DNA of 55,613 nucleotides from Symploca sp. SIO1C2 (GCA_010672925.1 JAAHFP010000009.1:1-55613); one strand, 5' to 3'; positions 1 through 9,112 are shown, numbered from the stretch's first letter. Notes: generated by a model from the sequence alone, not told the origin. Made by a program: numbers and translations.

Positions 1-56
1 GTTTTGCGATCGCTCTTTGAGGTTTTGCGATCGCTCTTTGGGGTTTTGCGAGCAGC
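1..56. repeat. HIP1-bearing 21-bp tandem repeat at window edge
   Basis: Two and a half copies of a 21-bp unit, each with a GCGATCGC octamer (HIP1, the hallmark palindrome of many cyanobacterial genomes). The array probably continues to the left of the window. The rest of the leader up to position 303 holds no gene that I can see. Around 150-180 there is a stretch resembling one end of the element described at 45444-45550, and near 230-260 a short A/C-rich repeat. Confidence 0.7.
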
Positions 57-303
57 TATTTACTTGTGGGTATAACCCTTATACTTGGCTCAGGCAAGGC
101 GCTTATCTTAGTGCCATTCGCCTTAAGCCCCTTGTTATCTTGCTTTACCGAAGAATGTCTTAAGCGCCCTGGCGACCGCTATATTAAGTATACCGAATGT
201 TCTGTTTCAAAAATGTTATTTGTGGCAAAAGACAAATAACAAACAACAAACAACCAAACTGTTACCGTTGTGTTGTTAATCTAACTTACTCTGTTTCCCC
301 TCA

Positions 304-2247
304 ATGATTAATCGGCGTTCCCGTTTTCAACTCAAGAGAGTATTAATCGCTTTAATAAGTATAATTACCCTGCTGCTGGCATTAAGTGCAACTCCGATTC
401 AGGCTCACTCAACGACAGGCCAAACCACAGGACCTGTAGTCATTGATGGTCAAGTTTTATTTATGGTTGGTGAACTAGAAAATTTCTCTGCTGAGGAGCG
501 AGCAGAACAAGCCAACATTATTCTAAGTTACGAAATTAAGTCTGGTAAACCAATTCAAGCCAAAATAGTTACTAAGGATAAACTACCTACTATCCGCATT
601 AATGATAGCCATCTCCTAACGGTTACAGAAGGGGATATAAGAGCAGGAGTAGAACCAGCAGAGTTAGCAAAAGACTGGCAGCTAAAAATTGAGACTGGTA
701 TTGAGCAAGCGAAACTCGAGCGTACCCTTGCTTACCAAAAACAAGCTTTAATTACTAGTTTTGGGGTTTTGCTCTTCGTTATTGCTGCTCATTTTGGGTT
801 GTGGTGGCTTTGTCGTCATTTGCCTTCCCAATGGGTAAGGTGGTTGGGAAAAGCCTCTGCTTCCCACGATCCGGGAAAAATGCTGAGTCTGGTACTAGTT
901 TGTCTGCAATTAGGGCTCTGGGGCACAGCAGTCTTTTATCTCGCCGGACTTTTCCCCTGGTTGCGGCGTTGGCGCTACTCATTAACTAGTAGTTTTCAGA
1001 GTCCAATTTTTACTCAAAATGAGAGGGATTATTCCATTTCGGACTTATTAGTTATCGTGCTGTCTATTATTACCCTGTGGCTCATAGTCCGATGGTTAAC
1101 TCAGTTACTTAAAAAATCACCAGTGCTACAAGGCGCAGACCGAGGAGTACAGGAAACTGTAGCAATTTTAGTTCAATATGTCCTCACTGGTATTGGTTTA
1201 ATTATTATACTACAAATCCGTGGTTTGGATGTCAGTTCCTTAGCAATTTTTGCCAGTGTTTTAGGGGTAGGTATTGGCTTTGGTTTACAAAATCTCGCCA
1301 ATAACTTTGTCAGTGGTTTAGTAATTTTGCTAGAGAGACCAATTCGTGTAGGGGATTTTGTAAATGTGGGAGATTTGGTGGGTAGAGTGGAACGGATTGG
1401 CTCTCGCAGCACTGAAATTCGTACTTTAGACCAGGTAACTATTATTATACCCAATTCTCACTTTTTAGAAAAAGAAGTAGTTAACTGGAATCATGGAGAT
1501 CCAGTTTCCCGCCTACATTTATCTGTAGGGGTTGCTTATGGTTCTAATATCAAAAAAGTGCATAGTGCTATTTTAGAAGCGGTAGTTCACCATCCGGATG
1601 TTTTAGGTCATCCCCAACCCGAAGTCCGGTTTATGGGTTTTGGAGACAATTCTCTGAATTTTGAACTTTTAGTTTGGATGTGTGACCCTCCCCATCAGTT
1701 CAAACTCAAAAGTGATCTTTACTATCGGATAGAAGCTAGTCTACGTCGGTATGGGATTGAAATACCTTTCCCTCAACGGGATTTGAATGTGCGATCGCCC
1801 CAACTGGAAGAGGCACTAACTACCTGGAGGAAGCAACAATCTCCACCCAAGCAACTTTACTACCCTGATGGTATCAGTCTAATCAAGAGTTCAGAGCCCA
1901 TTGATGTTGAAGAATTGCTCCCTGATGATTTGATACCAACGGAACAGCAAAGTCTCCTAGAAAGGGTTGATCGAGATGCCTTAATCAAGCAGATGCGTGG
2001 TGAGGGTGGATTAGAAATCACAGATCGTAAATATCGCCTGAAGTTCTACCGTAACTGTTTTGTGGGGTTTGAAGCAGTAAAATGGTTGATGAAGACTCAA
2101 AAAGCGACTCAAGCAGAAGCAATTCGGTTAGGACAAATGCTGGTAGAACAAAAAATAATTCATCACGTTGAAGATCAGCATTCCTTTAAGGATGGATATC
2201 TGTTCTATCGCTTTTATCAAGATGAAGAGGGAGGAATTAAGAATTAA
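304..2247 (+). CDS. MscS-family mechanosensitive channel with C-terminal DEP domain
   Basis: Predicted inner-membrane channel that releases small solutes on hypo-osmotic shock. Of 647 residues, about 10-33 form a signal or first membrane segment, followed by a soluble stretch. Further membrane helices lie near 148-170, 192-215, 245-268 and 286-306. The MscS pore helix is at about 312-342, rich in Gly and Ala (GVGIGFGLQNLANNFVSG), and is followed by the beta domain (RPIRVGDFVNVGD) and a cytoplasmic alpha/beta domain to about 500. Residues 556-640 look like a DEP domain, with LIKQMRGEGGLEITDRKYRL and FVGFEAVKWLM. DEP domains usually mediate membrane or regulator binding; the pairing with MscS is unusual. 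The ATG at 304 is the natural start. The gene stands alone on its strand. The channel call is firm and the DEP call is good. Confidence 0.88.
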   Translation: MINRRSRFQLKRVLIALISIITLLLALSATPIQAHSTTGQTTGPVVIDGQVLFMVGELENFSAEERAEQANIILSYEIKSGKPIQAKIVTKDKLPTIRINDSHLLTVTEGDIRAGVEPAELAKDWQLKIETGIEQAKLERTLAYQKQALITSFGVLLFVIAAHFGLWWLCRHLPSQWVRWLGKASASHDPGKMLSLVLVCLQLGLWGTAVFYLAGLFPWLRRWRYSLTSSFQSPIFTQNERDYSISDLLVIVLSIITLWLIVRWLTQLLKKSPVLQGADRGVQETVAILVQYVLTGIGLIIILQIRGLDVSSLAIFASVLGVGIGFGLQNLANNFVSGLVILLERPIRVGDFVNVGDLVGRVERIGSRSTEIRTLDQVTIIIPNSHFLEKEVVNWNHGDPVSRLHLSVGVAYGSNIKKVHSAILEAVVHHPDVLGHPQPEVRFMGFGDNSLNFELLVWMCDPPHQFKLKSDLYYRIEASLRRYGIEIPFPQRDLNVRSPQLEEALTTWRKQQSPPKQLYYPDGISLIKSSEPIDVEELLPDDLIPTEQQSLLERVDRDALIKQMRGEGGLEITDRKYRLKFYRNCFVGFEAVKWLMKTQKATQAEAIRLGQMLVEQKIIHHVEDQHSFKDGYLFYRFYQDEEGGIKN

Positions 2248-2266
2248 AAATTGGTAATGAGTAATA

Positions 2267-2365
2267 TCATGTCCGCCTAAACAGTTATCATATCATTCTA
2301 TCTTGCAACCTTCTGCCCTCTGCCTTGTTTGTACTAAAGCGTAAGTATTTTAACGGATTTGGCAA
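2267..2365 (-). repeat. MITE-like element, family A, copy 1
   Basis: Non-coding stretch after the MscS gene. It begins ATATCATGTCCGCC, runs through a CTTCTGCCCTCTGCC core, and ends near TAACGGATTTGG. It matches, in reverse orientation, the insert inside the Uma2 gene at about 6600-6730, including the internal AAACAGTTATCATATC block. The rest of the spacer (2366-2560) shows no convincing gene. Confidence 0.6.
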
Positions 2366-2560
2366 GTTATTAATGATACTATACTTAATCTGAATCTTTC
2401 CTGAGAAGATCCTTAGGATTGACTGAAAGAAAATTGTTTTGTAATTTAGTAAAAATTCAGATTTATTAACTACCCTTGACAAGAGAGGATGTATAAATCT
2501 TACAGCCTTATCTAGCGGCAAGGTAACCTACAAATCTCAATTGTACAAAATACATTAACA

Positions 2561-2761
2561 ATGGAAGGTAATGATTTTCTAGTAAATGAAACAGGAGTAG
2601 CTGAAGCTTGTCATCTTGGCTACTGTTGGCTCCAAGAAAAATATCTGGAACTTGACCTTGATACAGGTTGGCCAGTAATCATGTTGTATGATGAACCAAA
2701 TAGCTCTTGGAGATATTATCAATTTCCTGCCGGACACAATTCGCAGTGTAGAAGTTATTAA
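2561..2761 (+). CDS. Small hypothetical protein, 66 aa, doubtful
   Basis: A short open frame starting ATGGAAGG. It encodes an acidic, aromatic-rich peptide (WLQEKYLELDLDTGWP, SSWRYYQFPAG) without a family that I recognise. The composition looks more protein-like than the surrounding repeat DNA, but there is no clear ribosome binding site and no operon partner. The last residues may already be read from spacer sequence. It could be a real small gene, the remnant of a longer one, or chance. Confidence 0.25.
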   Translation: MEGNDFLVNETGVAEACHLGYCWLQEKYLELDLDTGWPVIMLYDEPNSSWRYYQFPAGHNSQCRSY

Positions 2762-2769
2762 GGCAGGAA

Positions 2770-2860
2770 GCTCCGAGGCAGAAGGCAGAACCCACCCCTA
2801 ACTTCTCCAAGGAGGGGAACTGGAGGCAGGAGGAAAAAAAGTTTTTTAAGTAAGCTGTTT
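2770..2860. repeat. Spacer palindrome of the CCTCC-AGGAGG type
   Basis: Contains CCCACCCCTAACTTCTCC followed by AAGGAGGGGAACTGGAGG, a palindromic spacer unit that recurs at about 14598-14630, 48268-48303 and 48668-48700. A related version lies inside the kinase gene at 18030-18055. It is followed by an AGGTGGTAGG-like 7-bp repeat (2875-2895). Confidence 0.55.
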
Positions 2861-2917
2861 AAGTTTTTACCTAACACCTACCACCTACCACCTACTCTGC
2901 TCCTGCATGAGAAAACA

Positions 2918-4417
2918 ATGAATAAACTAAATAAAAAGCGGTATTTAAAATTGGACAGTTATTTGAATCGAACCACAAACCTAAAATTCCCCAGTCACCT
3001 GTTGCCAAAGGTGGGTCAATTTTGCAGTAACCTTAATCCCCGTTCTCTCAGGGCAAGGCTAACGGTGGGAATCGCTGTTGTTGCTGCTGTCGGGATGGGC
3101 TCTCTAGCTATCTGGATTAGCTGGAAGATGCAAGATATTTTAGTAGTTAATCACAAACAAAATATCAAATACATTGATCAACGCTTGCCTCAGGAGGTGG
3201 AAATTTACAGCGATATGATGTCAGTGGAAGAGGGAATGCAAAAAGCGATTAATAACCTCACCATTAACAACACTTTGCTGTGGATACGGGATACTGATGG
3301 TTTTGTTGCTGCTCAATCTGCTGAACTAAAAGCTAGCAGAGAACTGAAGTATCTTAAGTCTCTCTCCGATATGCCCCTGACACCCAAAGTCAGTGAAGTG
3401 AAGGGAGGTTACTGGATATTGTGCGGTTCTCCTTTGATGGTGAGTGGGGAAAAAATGGGTACTTTGTATATTGCTCAGGATATTACTGAAGACCAAGTCA
3501 TGTTTATGAGCATGATTCGGAGTTTAGGTATCGCCAGTTTACTGACAATTGGGGGTCTAACTGTTGCGATCGCGTTTTACATCCAGCGCTCCCTCCAACC
3601 CTTACAGCGGATGGGGCAGCTAACCAAAAATATTTCTGCAGATGATTTGGGGGAGGCGCATATCCATTTGGATAATGCTCCTAGTGAACTCAAAGAACTA
3701 GCCCAAACTTTTGATGAGATGTTGGTACGTCTGCATGAGTCTTGGGAGCAGCAGCGGCAATTTGTCAGTAATGTTTCCCATGAATTACGTACACCTCTAA
3801 CTGTTGTCTCTGGCTATCTACAAAGTACCTTGCGACGAGGTAGTAACCTCACCCAACCCCAGCGAGAGGCTTTAGAAATTGCTGGTTCAGAAGCGGATCG
3901 TACTATCCAGTTATTGCAGGATTTACTTGACCTAGCACGGGTGGATAGTGGTCATCTGCATTTTAATCTAGAACCTTTAGTACTCAATGAGTTAGTTCAA
4001 GAAATTGCTGAGATGGCAAGGCAATATAGCAATCGGGAGATCCAAGTAGAGTCTCCCAACTCGGAGATTGAGGTCAAAGCAGATACTAATCGCCTGAAGC
4101 AAGTATTGTTAAACCTAATTGATAATGCAGTCAAGTATTCTGACTCTGGTCAACCAGTGACACTCAAGTTAGATTCTGCTGGTGGATGGGGCAGAATCCA
4201 AGTATGTGATCGAGGTAACGGTATTCCTCTGCAACACCAAGCCCGAATTTTTGAGCGTTTTTATCGGGTAGATGATGCTCGTGCTCGTTCTACCGGTGGT
4301 TGTGGGTTGGGTTTATCAATCGTGCAAACTCTAGTAGAAGGGATGGGAGGTAGGGTAACGGTGCGTTCTCAGTTGGGGAAAGGTAGTGTATTTTCGGTAA
4401 CTTTGCCCATTAATTAA
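2918..4417 (+). CDS. Membrane sensor histidine kinase (HAMP, HisKA, HATPase)
   Basis: Two-component sensor of 499 residues. The order is: basic N-terminus, membrane helix about 46-68, extracytoplasmic sensor region about 70-198, second helix about 199-222, HAMP linker about 223-275, HisKA with phospho-acceptor His288 in [13 protein letters not shown], and HATPase_c with the N box NLIDNAVKYS, DRGNGIP and GCGLGLSIV. This is a complete orthodox kinase with no receiver domain, and no response regulator is adjacent, so its partner must be elsewhere. The sensor region carries no motif I can tie to a ligand. The ATG at 2918 is used; the 40 basic residues before the first helix suggest the true start could lie slightly downstream. 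Confidence 0.9.
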   Translation: MNKLNKKRYLKLDSYLNRTTNLKFPSHLLPKVGQFCSNLNPRSLRARLTVGIAVVAAVGMGSLAIWISWKMQDILVVNHKQNIKYIDQRLPQEVEIYSDMMSVEEGMQKAINNLTINNTLLWIRDTDGFVAAQSAELKASRELKYLKSLSDMPLTPKVSEVKGGYWILCGSPLMVSGEKMGTLYIAQDITEDQVMFMSMIRSLGIASLLTIGGLTVAIAFYIQRSLQPLQRMGQLTKNISADDLGEAHIHLDNAPSELKELAQTFDEMLVRLHESWEQQRQFVSNVSHELRTPLTVVSGYLQSTLRRGSNLTQPQREALEIAGSEADRTIQLLQDLLDLARVDSGHLHFNLEPLVLNELVQEIAEMARQYSNREIQVESPNSEIEVKADTNRLKQVLLNLIDNAVKYSDSGQPVTLKLDSAGGWGRIQVCDRGNGIPLQHQARIFERFYRVDDARARSTGGCGLGLSIVQTLVEGMGGRVTVRSQLGKGSVFSVTLPIN

Positions 4418-4659
4418 GGCAGATAAGCGAAATAATAAAGTGGACGACTAGCTAAGTATCAAAAACATGGGTCTTCCGTAGTTAGGGCTCTCTAGTACAT
4501 AGGGTGATAAGCTGAGGTTATCATTTCTATATTCCTTACACAGCAAGGATGACAGGAATATATTTTCGAGGAAGCTATCACAAATACCGGAGTTTCCACC
4601 ACAAGTACGGGAGAGCCCATCTAAACCTTGTTGTTTACACGAGCGTGCGATCAGCTTCG

Positions 4660-5040
4660 CTGGTGCCGTAGGCAATCGCTATTGTGTTTTGTTGGATACC
4701 TTGTTGTCTACCTCTAATTTCAGCCTGTTCAATCTGTTCAACTTGCCATTGCGCCTCAAACTCTTAAGTACTCAAGATAATGGAAATAATCTAGTTGGGA
4801 GTTGTTTTGCACCTCTACGACGATTATCTCCGAGTTCCCGGTTTCAGCGATCAGATCTAAACGGTTGGATTTATCACTTTCGGTCTGTTGATTACTCTCA
4901 TTGTCGAGAAGAGTTTTGATGGTGATATCAGTATGTAATAATTCACTTAAAAACCCTTCCAAGACTACATAATTAGCCTTATTCCGCAGCAGCCTTTTGA
5001 TAGCCCAATCAAAACGAATATGTCTCGAAGGCATGGTCAA
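4660..5040 (-). pseudogene. Broken Rpn-family PD-(D/E)XK nuclease (transposase_31-like)
   Basis: The first 90 or so codons (from ATG at 5040) read as the N-terminus of the Rpn/transposase_31 family: HIRFDWAIKRLLRNKANYVVLEGFLSELL, then the nuclease core LDLIAETGNSEIIVVEVQNN. The frame hits TGA at 4756-4758. In another frame immediately after, the typical C-terminal tail resumes (EFEAQWQVEQIEQAEIRGRQ, then QQGIQQNTIAIA) to about 4660. The middle of the protein, over 100 residues in intact relatives, is missing. This is an internal deletion with a frame change, so no functional enzyme is expected. Nothing else in 4418-5304 looks coding. Confidence 0.75.
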
Positions 5041-5084
5041 TATAATGATTTTGCTACTTCTATTTTAGCTAAAGTAGGGAACAA

Positions 5085-5280
5085 GGGAGTAAGTAACGAG
5101 TAACAAGTAACAAGTAACAAGTTTTTTCCCAATTGCCAATCCCCTGTCGCTGAATGTGTTTTTAGTAACCAATCTGGCTCAACACTTATCATCTTCTTCT
5201 ACCTTGCCACTTTGCTCTGTTCCTCCTGCCTCCGAATACCTACCACCTACCACCTGCCACCTACCACCTACAATAGTTAA
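5085..5280. repeat. 7-bp tandem repeats ahead of tatC
   Basis: Spacer with two heptamer arrays: AGTAACA-type units at about 5087-5121 and CCTACCA-type units at about 5238-5272. They resemble the short tandemly repeated repetitive sequences described in cyanobacteria. No promoter is obvious. Confidence 0.6.
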
Positions 5281-5304
5281 AGATCCCTAAATCCATCCAA
5301 ACTG

Positions 5305-6081
5305 ATGACGCCTTCCGAAGTAGAAATCTTACCCCAGCCAAATTCAGAAGAACCAGAAAAAGACTATCTCGACGAAATACCCAATGATGTCGAGATGTCT
5401 TTGTTCGATCACCTAGAGGAGTTGCGGCAGCGAATTTTCTACTCCCTGATTGCTGTGCTGCTGTCGGTTATTGGCTGCTTTGTCGTTGTCAAGTCAATTG
5501 TCCAGTTGCTAGAAGTTCCTGCTCAAGGTGTCAAATTTCTGCAACTAGCTCCAGGGGAATACTTTTTTGTTTCTCTGAAAGTTGCTGGATACAGTGGGAT
5601 AGTGGTTGCCAGTCCCTTTATTCTTTACCAAATTATCCTATTTGTGTTACCAGGACTGACTCGCCGGGAAAGAAGAGTCATCGGACCTGTGATTTTGGGT
5701 TCGAGCGTCCTATTTTTCGTCGGCTTAGCATTTGCCTATATTGCCCTAATTCCCGCTGCTCTCAAATTCTTTGTTAGCTACGGTGCAGATGTGGTAGAGC
5801 AGTTATGGTCAATTGACAAGTACTTTGAATTTGTCTTGCTGTTGATGTTCTCGACAGGCATTGCTTTTCAAGTCCCAGTTGTTCAGATGCTGCTGGGTAT
5901 TTTAGGTATTGTCTCCTCTGGAAAAATGCTTTCTGCTTGGCGCTTCGTTATTCTCGGTGCAGCAGTTTTAGGCGCAATACTCACCCCCTCTACTGATCCC
6001 CTCACCCAAAGTTTACTAGCTGGTGCTGTAATTGGTCTTTATTTTGGTGGTATTGGTATGGTGAAGTTAGTAGGTAAGTGA
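5305..6081 (+). CDS. tatC: Twin-arginine translocase subunit TatC
   Basis: Core receptor of the Tat pathway, which exports folded proteins carrying twin-arginine signals across thylakoid and plasma membranes. The 258-residue product has an acidic cyanobacterial N-terminal extension, the conserved cytoplasmic motif [14 protein letters not shown] (about 31-44) and six hydrophobic helices. The F-I-L-Y-Q region ([22 protein letters not shown]) and the late [10 protein letters not shown] loop are both typical. tatA is not adjacent, as is usual in cyanobacteria. The Rieske protein at 14106 carries a Tat signal and is a plausible client. Start ATG at 5305. Confidence 0.96.
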   Translation: MTPSEVEILPQPNSEEPEKDYLDEIPNDVEMSLFDHLEELRQRIFYSLIAVLLSVIGCFVVVKSIVQLLEVPAQGVKFLQLAPGEYFFVSLKVAGYSGIVVASPFILYQIILFVLPGLTRRERRVIGPVILGSSVLFFVGLAFAYIALIPAALKFFVSYGADVVEQLWSIDKYFEFVLLLMFSTGIAFQVPVVQMLLGILGIVSSGKMLSAWRFVILGAAVLGAILTPSTDPLTQSLLAGAVIGLYFGGIGMVKLVGK

Positions 6082-6087
6082 CAAGCA

Positions 6088-6131
6088 TTAGAAGGCAGGA
6101 GGCAGGAGGCAGGAGGCAGGAGGCAGGAGGT
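6088..6131. repeat. GGCAGGA heptamer array
   Basis: About six tandem copies of a 7-bp unit (GGCAGGA) right after tatC. The lead-in AAGCATTAGAAGGCAGGAGG recurs at about 30297-30318. Confidence 0.7.
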
Positions 6132-6191
6132 GAGAGAAGAAAGTATGTATGTCAGGACTTTTAATTTTTGGTATAACATCTATTCCCAAAT

Positions 6192-6962
6192 ATGGTTGCT
6201 TCCCCAGTCACTATTCCCATTCGAACCATAAATCTTTCTCCTGGAAGTCACCTATTAATTGAAGAGGTGTCTTGGGAGCAATACGAATCTCTCCTAAAGG
6301 AATTAGGAGAAGAACGTTGTACTCCTCGGATTAATTACAGTAACGGCATCTTAGAATTCATGTCTCCTTTACCAGCTCATGAAAGACCTCATCGCATCAT
6401 CGGTTACATCGTTACGGCGATTTTGGATGCTCAAGAGCGAGACTGGGAAGATTTTGGTTCCACTACGTTTAAGAAACTAAAGCAGGCTGGACTTGAACCG
6501 GATACCTGTTTTTACATTAAAAATGCTGAACGGGTCAAATCACTTCAACGTATCGATTTAGAAATCGATCCTCCTCCAGATTTAGCAATTGAAGCAGATA
6601 TCATATCAAGTCCGGTGGAGTACTTACACTCTGGTGAGAAGAAGGCAGAGGGCAGAAGGCAGAAGGCAGAAGGGAAGGAAGAAAGTTGTAAGGTAGAAGG
6701 ATATGATAACTGTTTAGGCGGACATGATATCACCTCTAAAACGACACTGGAAGCCGATGAAGCAATCAAAGTACCAGAAGTCTGGATTTTTGCTAAGAAC
6801 AAACTCAAGATCCGGGTTTTGGAGCAGTCTGGCTATGTTGAATCCAGCATCAGTCCCACATTTCCCGATTTAGATGTAGTGGAGATGATTCCCCGATTGG
6901 TGCAGGAGGCATTTACACTAGGAACCAGTAAGATGTTGCGCTCTCTTCGTCAGCAGTTATAG
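6192..6962 (+). CDS. Uma2-family PD-(D/E)XK nuclease carrying an in-frame repeat insertion
   Basis: Uma2 (DUF820) proteins are abundant cyanobacterial proteins with a restriction-endonuclease-like fold and unknown substrate. Here the conserved regions are YSNGILEFMSP (about 49-59), GLEPDTCFYI (100-109), PPPDLAIEADI (127-137) and TSKTTLEADEAIKVPEVWIF (181-200). In relatives the last two are contiguous. Here 43 residues (138-180), rich in KAEGRRQKAEGK, separate them. They are encoded by 129 bp bounded by the direct repeat GATATCA (6597-6603 and 6726-6732). The insert matches the spacer element at 2267-2365. Because 129 is a multiple of three, the frame survives. The insert falls between active-site strands, so activity is doubtful. 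Start ATG at 6192. Confidence 0.85.
   Translation: MVASPVTIPIRTINLSPGSHLLIEEVSWEQYESLLKELGEERCTPRINYSNGILEFMSPLPAHERPHRIIGYIVTAILDAQERDWEDFGSTTFKKLKQAGLEPDTCFYIKNAERVKSLQRIDLEIDPPPDLAIEADIISSPVEYLHSGEKKAEGRRQKAEGKEESCKVEGYDNCLGGHDITSKTTLEADEAIKVPEVWIFAKNKLKIRVLEQSGYVESSISPTFPDLDVVEMIPRLVQEAFTLGTSKMLRSLRQQL
6597..6732 (+). repeat. MITE-like element, family A, copy 2, inside a gene
   Basis: The insert starts ATATCAAGTCCGG and ends GGCGGACATGATAT, imperfect inverted ends, and is flanked by GATATCA direct repeats. The core consists of GGCAGAAGG heptamers. It is homologous to 2267-2365. Confidence 0.65.
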
Positions 6963-7118
6963 CGCTTCGCGCAGGTGTTAGGTGTTAGTTGTTAGGTGTT
7001 AGGGAATTTTCTACAAGCAGTGCAAGGAAATTGTTTCTGGCTTCTTTTTGGACTGAAGTCCTACTACTGCTTATTACTTCAAAACCCGAATCAATCGACT
7101 CGATGAGGTAAGCCGTAT

Positions 7119-8723
7119 TTAATAAAAAGGAACCTCAAATGTGGGAATTCTGGTGAGAATGGCAGTATTTTCCGAAGGCATTGAAGTTGTACTAGGGGTA
7201 GCACGGGGTTGGTTGAAGTATTCATAAGTTACGCTGGAAATCTGGCGAATTAGGTCTTGGGCACTATCATCATTGTGGGGACGCTTCACCATTGCCACGA
7301 CGATGTAACGTTTACCTGTAGGCATATCCACTAAACCAAAATCAGCTAGCACAGAACCAATATTGCCGGTTTTATGGGCAATGGTGGCTCCTGGCCCTAA
7401 TCCTTGGGGCAGCATGGTGTTAGTTTCGGTTTTTTGCATAATGTCTAGTAGGCGATCGCGCGATCGCCTGGAGGTCAATTTTCCTTGATTGACAACCGAC
7501 ATCAAATATGCTAAGTCTCTGGGGCTAGTAGTATTTGTACCTTCTAAGTCCGGCAGAGGGTTGCGAATTACTGTGGTTTTCAAACCCCAAGAAGTAAAAC
7601 GTTGGTTAAGGACGTTAGGGCCACCAAGTCGAGCAATAATCATATTAGTGGCGCTATTATCACTAATAGTGATCATTTTGGTTACCACTTCTAGGGCAGT
7701 GTATTGGCTTCCTGGCTTTTGATATTGTAAGTCTCCAGAACCTCCAGCAATCAAATTCTCTTGCAGAATTAGAGGTTCATCCAAACGAATTCTGCCCGCA
7801 TCGACATCTTGAAAGAAAGCTACCAAGATCGGTACTTTGATCGTGCTAGCTGCAGAAAAAATATCGCTACTTTGCCAGTCAAGGTAGGCTCCGGTATCGA
7901 GATCGATTATAAGAACTCCTGGTTGCAAGTTCGGGTTCTGCGCAAATAGAGTCTCCATTTGAGCTTTCAAGGCCGGGATTTCCTGGCGCAAGTTCATTGG
8001 TAGGGAACTGCTTGCCTGATTAGGAGTTTCTTGAACTTCTGTTTGGGTCGTATTATTGGCTTTAACTGGGGTTTTTCCCGAGGGATTCAAGGTAGACAAT
8101 ACAGTCCCTGCGATCGCACCAATGCCAATTCCCACAATTACCATGCGGACGATATAAACCAATGAGCTGACAGGACGTTTGAGTTTACGCCTACCTCTGG
8201 GATTTCTCTTTGGCTGAGGAGATTGGAGGTTAGGCTGCTGCCTGCTTACTTGCTCACTAGCTATTCTTCCAGGAACCGATGGAACCATTGCCCTTGTCGT
8301 CGTTTTTAACTTTTTGTATTCTTGACGCCGTTTGTGAGCATCCCTGGTTGGTTTAACTGGTGGTAATAATTTTCTTCCAGGAATCAGTTGTCCCTTGGAT
8401 CCACTACTATTCTGAGGGTATGGTGGCAGCTGTGCTGGGGTATTTGCCCTGAAGTTGGGTAGAGCAGGGTTAATCGGGACAGCAACTTGCCTTTGTTCTG
8501 GATAAGGATAATTGGGAGGCGGTTGACGTGTTACTGGTCTGTTGCTCTGTGGTTTTACAATGGATTGGGGATGGGGAGATTGTTTGGGAGGTTGTGACAA
8601 CTTACGCCTTACTCCCTGCTGGGGAGGTTTTTTACCCCACCGCTGTCGTTGTCCCTTCTGATTATGCTCAGGTTGACGCCTGTTATTCATCGACATTGAC
8701 ACTAACGACACCTCCGCTCCCAC
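7119..8723 (-). CDS. Membrane-anchored class A beta-lactamase-like serine hydrolase
   Basis: Predicted periplasmic serine hydrolase of the penicillin-recognising fold. Residues 1-180 are a basic, Pro/Gln-rich cytoplasmic region, and about 187-210 form one membrane helix. From about 245 onward lies the beta-lactamase domain, with the three active-site elements S293-T-I-K296, S354-D-N356 and K451-T-G453. The omega-loop region (PDLEGTNTTSP, 391-401) is shorter than in true class A enzymes, so penicillin binding or a peptidoglycan role is as likely as resistance. Two ATGs follow the first within 12 codons (MSMNN...), and either could be the real start. It stands alone. Family call firm; substrate unknown. 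Confidence 0.88.
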   Translation of the reverse strand: MGAEVSLVSMSMNNRRQPEHNQKGQRQRWGKKPPQQGVRRKLSQPPKQSPHPQSIVKPQSNRPVTRQPPPNYPYPEQRQVAVPINPALPNFRANTPAQLPPYPQNSSGSKGQLIPGRKLLPPVKPTRDAHKRRQEYKKLKTTTRAMVPSVPGRIASEQVSRQQPNLQSPQPKRNPRGRRKLKRPVSSLVYIVRMVIVGIGIGAIAGTVLSTLNPSGKTPVKANNTTQTEVQETPNQASSSLPMNLRQEIPALKAQMETLFAQNPNLQPGVLIIDLDTGAYLDWQSSDIFSAASTIKVPILVAFFQDVDAGRIRLDEPLILQENLIAGGSGDLQYQKPGSQYTALEVVTKMITISDNSATNMIIARLGGPNVLNQRFTSWGLKTTVIRNPLPDLEGTNTTSPRDLAYLMSVVNQGKLTSRRSRDRLLDIMQKTETNTMLPQGLGPGATIAHKTGNIGSVLADFGLVDMPTGKRYIVVAMVKRPHNDDSAQDLIRQISSVTYEYFNQPRATPSTTSMPSENTAILTRIPTFEVPFY

Positions 8724-9112
8724 TAACTTCCTTCTAGACTAACCTCGACCCCTGGAAAATTTGGTTGATACCAATCTATTCTAGAACGACTTCGGCTCTG
8801 AGCCATCATCAACGCTTAGAATCGGGAATCGGGAATCGGGAATCGGGAATCGGGAATCGATAATGGGCAACTTCGGAAGAATTTACTTTCATAACCTGGT
8901 GTTGAACCTTTTTCATCGGGAATAACTCCTGCCTCGGAGCCTTCTGCCTCCGGGTGAACGAAATTGTGGGTGGGATTTCTTGAGCTTTATATCCTAAAAT
9001 TATAAGTTCTCTCTTCTCCCTCAGCTCCCTCAGCTCCCTCAGCTCCCTCAGCTCCCTCAGCTCCCTCAGCTCCCTCAGCTCCCCACCCTTTTTTCGCTCA
9101 TCCCCTGCCTTC
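8724..9112. repeat. Repeat-filled spacer: GGGAATC array, 9-bp array, family I element
   Basis: No gene is seen here. It holds a GGGAATC heptamer array (8823-8859), a CTCCCTCAG 9-bp array of about seven copies (9016-9082), and around that array an element with imperfect inverted ends: GGGTGAACGAAATT at 8952 and CCACCCTTTTTTCGCTCATC ending near 9103. The same two ends occur in inverted order at 12513-12589. Confidence 0.7.

Noticed and set aside
2288-2521. 77-residue minus-strand frame
   Set aside because: It begins outside any known family, ends within the family A element and has no ribosome site.
7119-8723. True class A antibiotic-resistance beta-lactamase
   Set aside because: SxxK, SDN and KTG are present, but the long cytoplasmic Pro-rich region, membrane anchor and shortened omega loop make a cell-wall role at least as likely, so only a beta-lactamase-like call is made.
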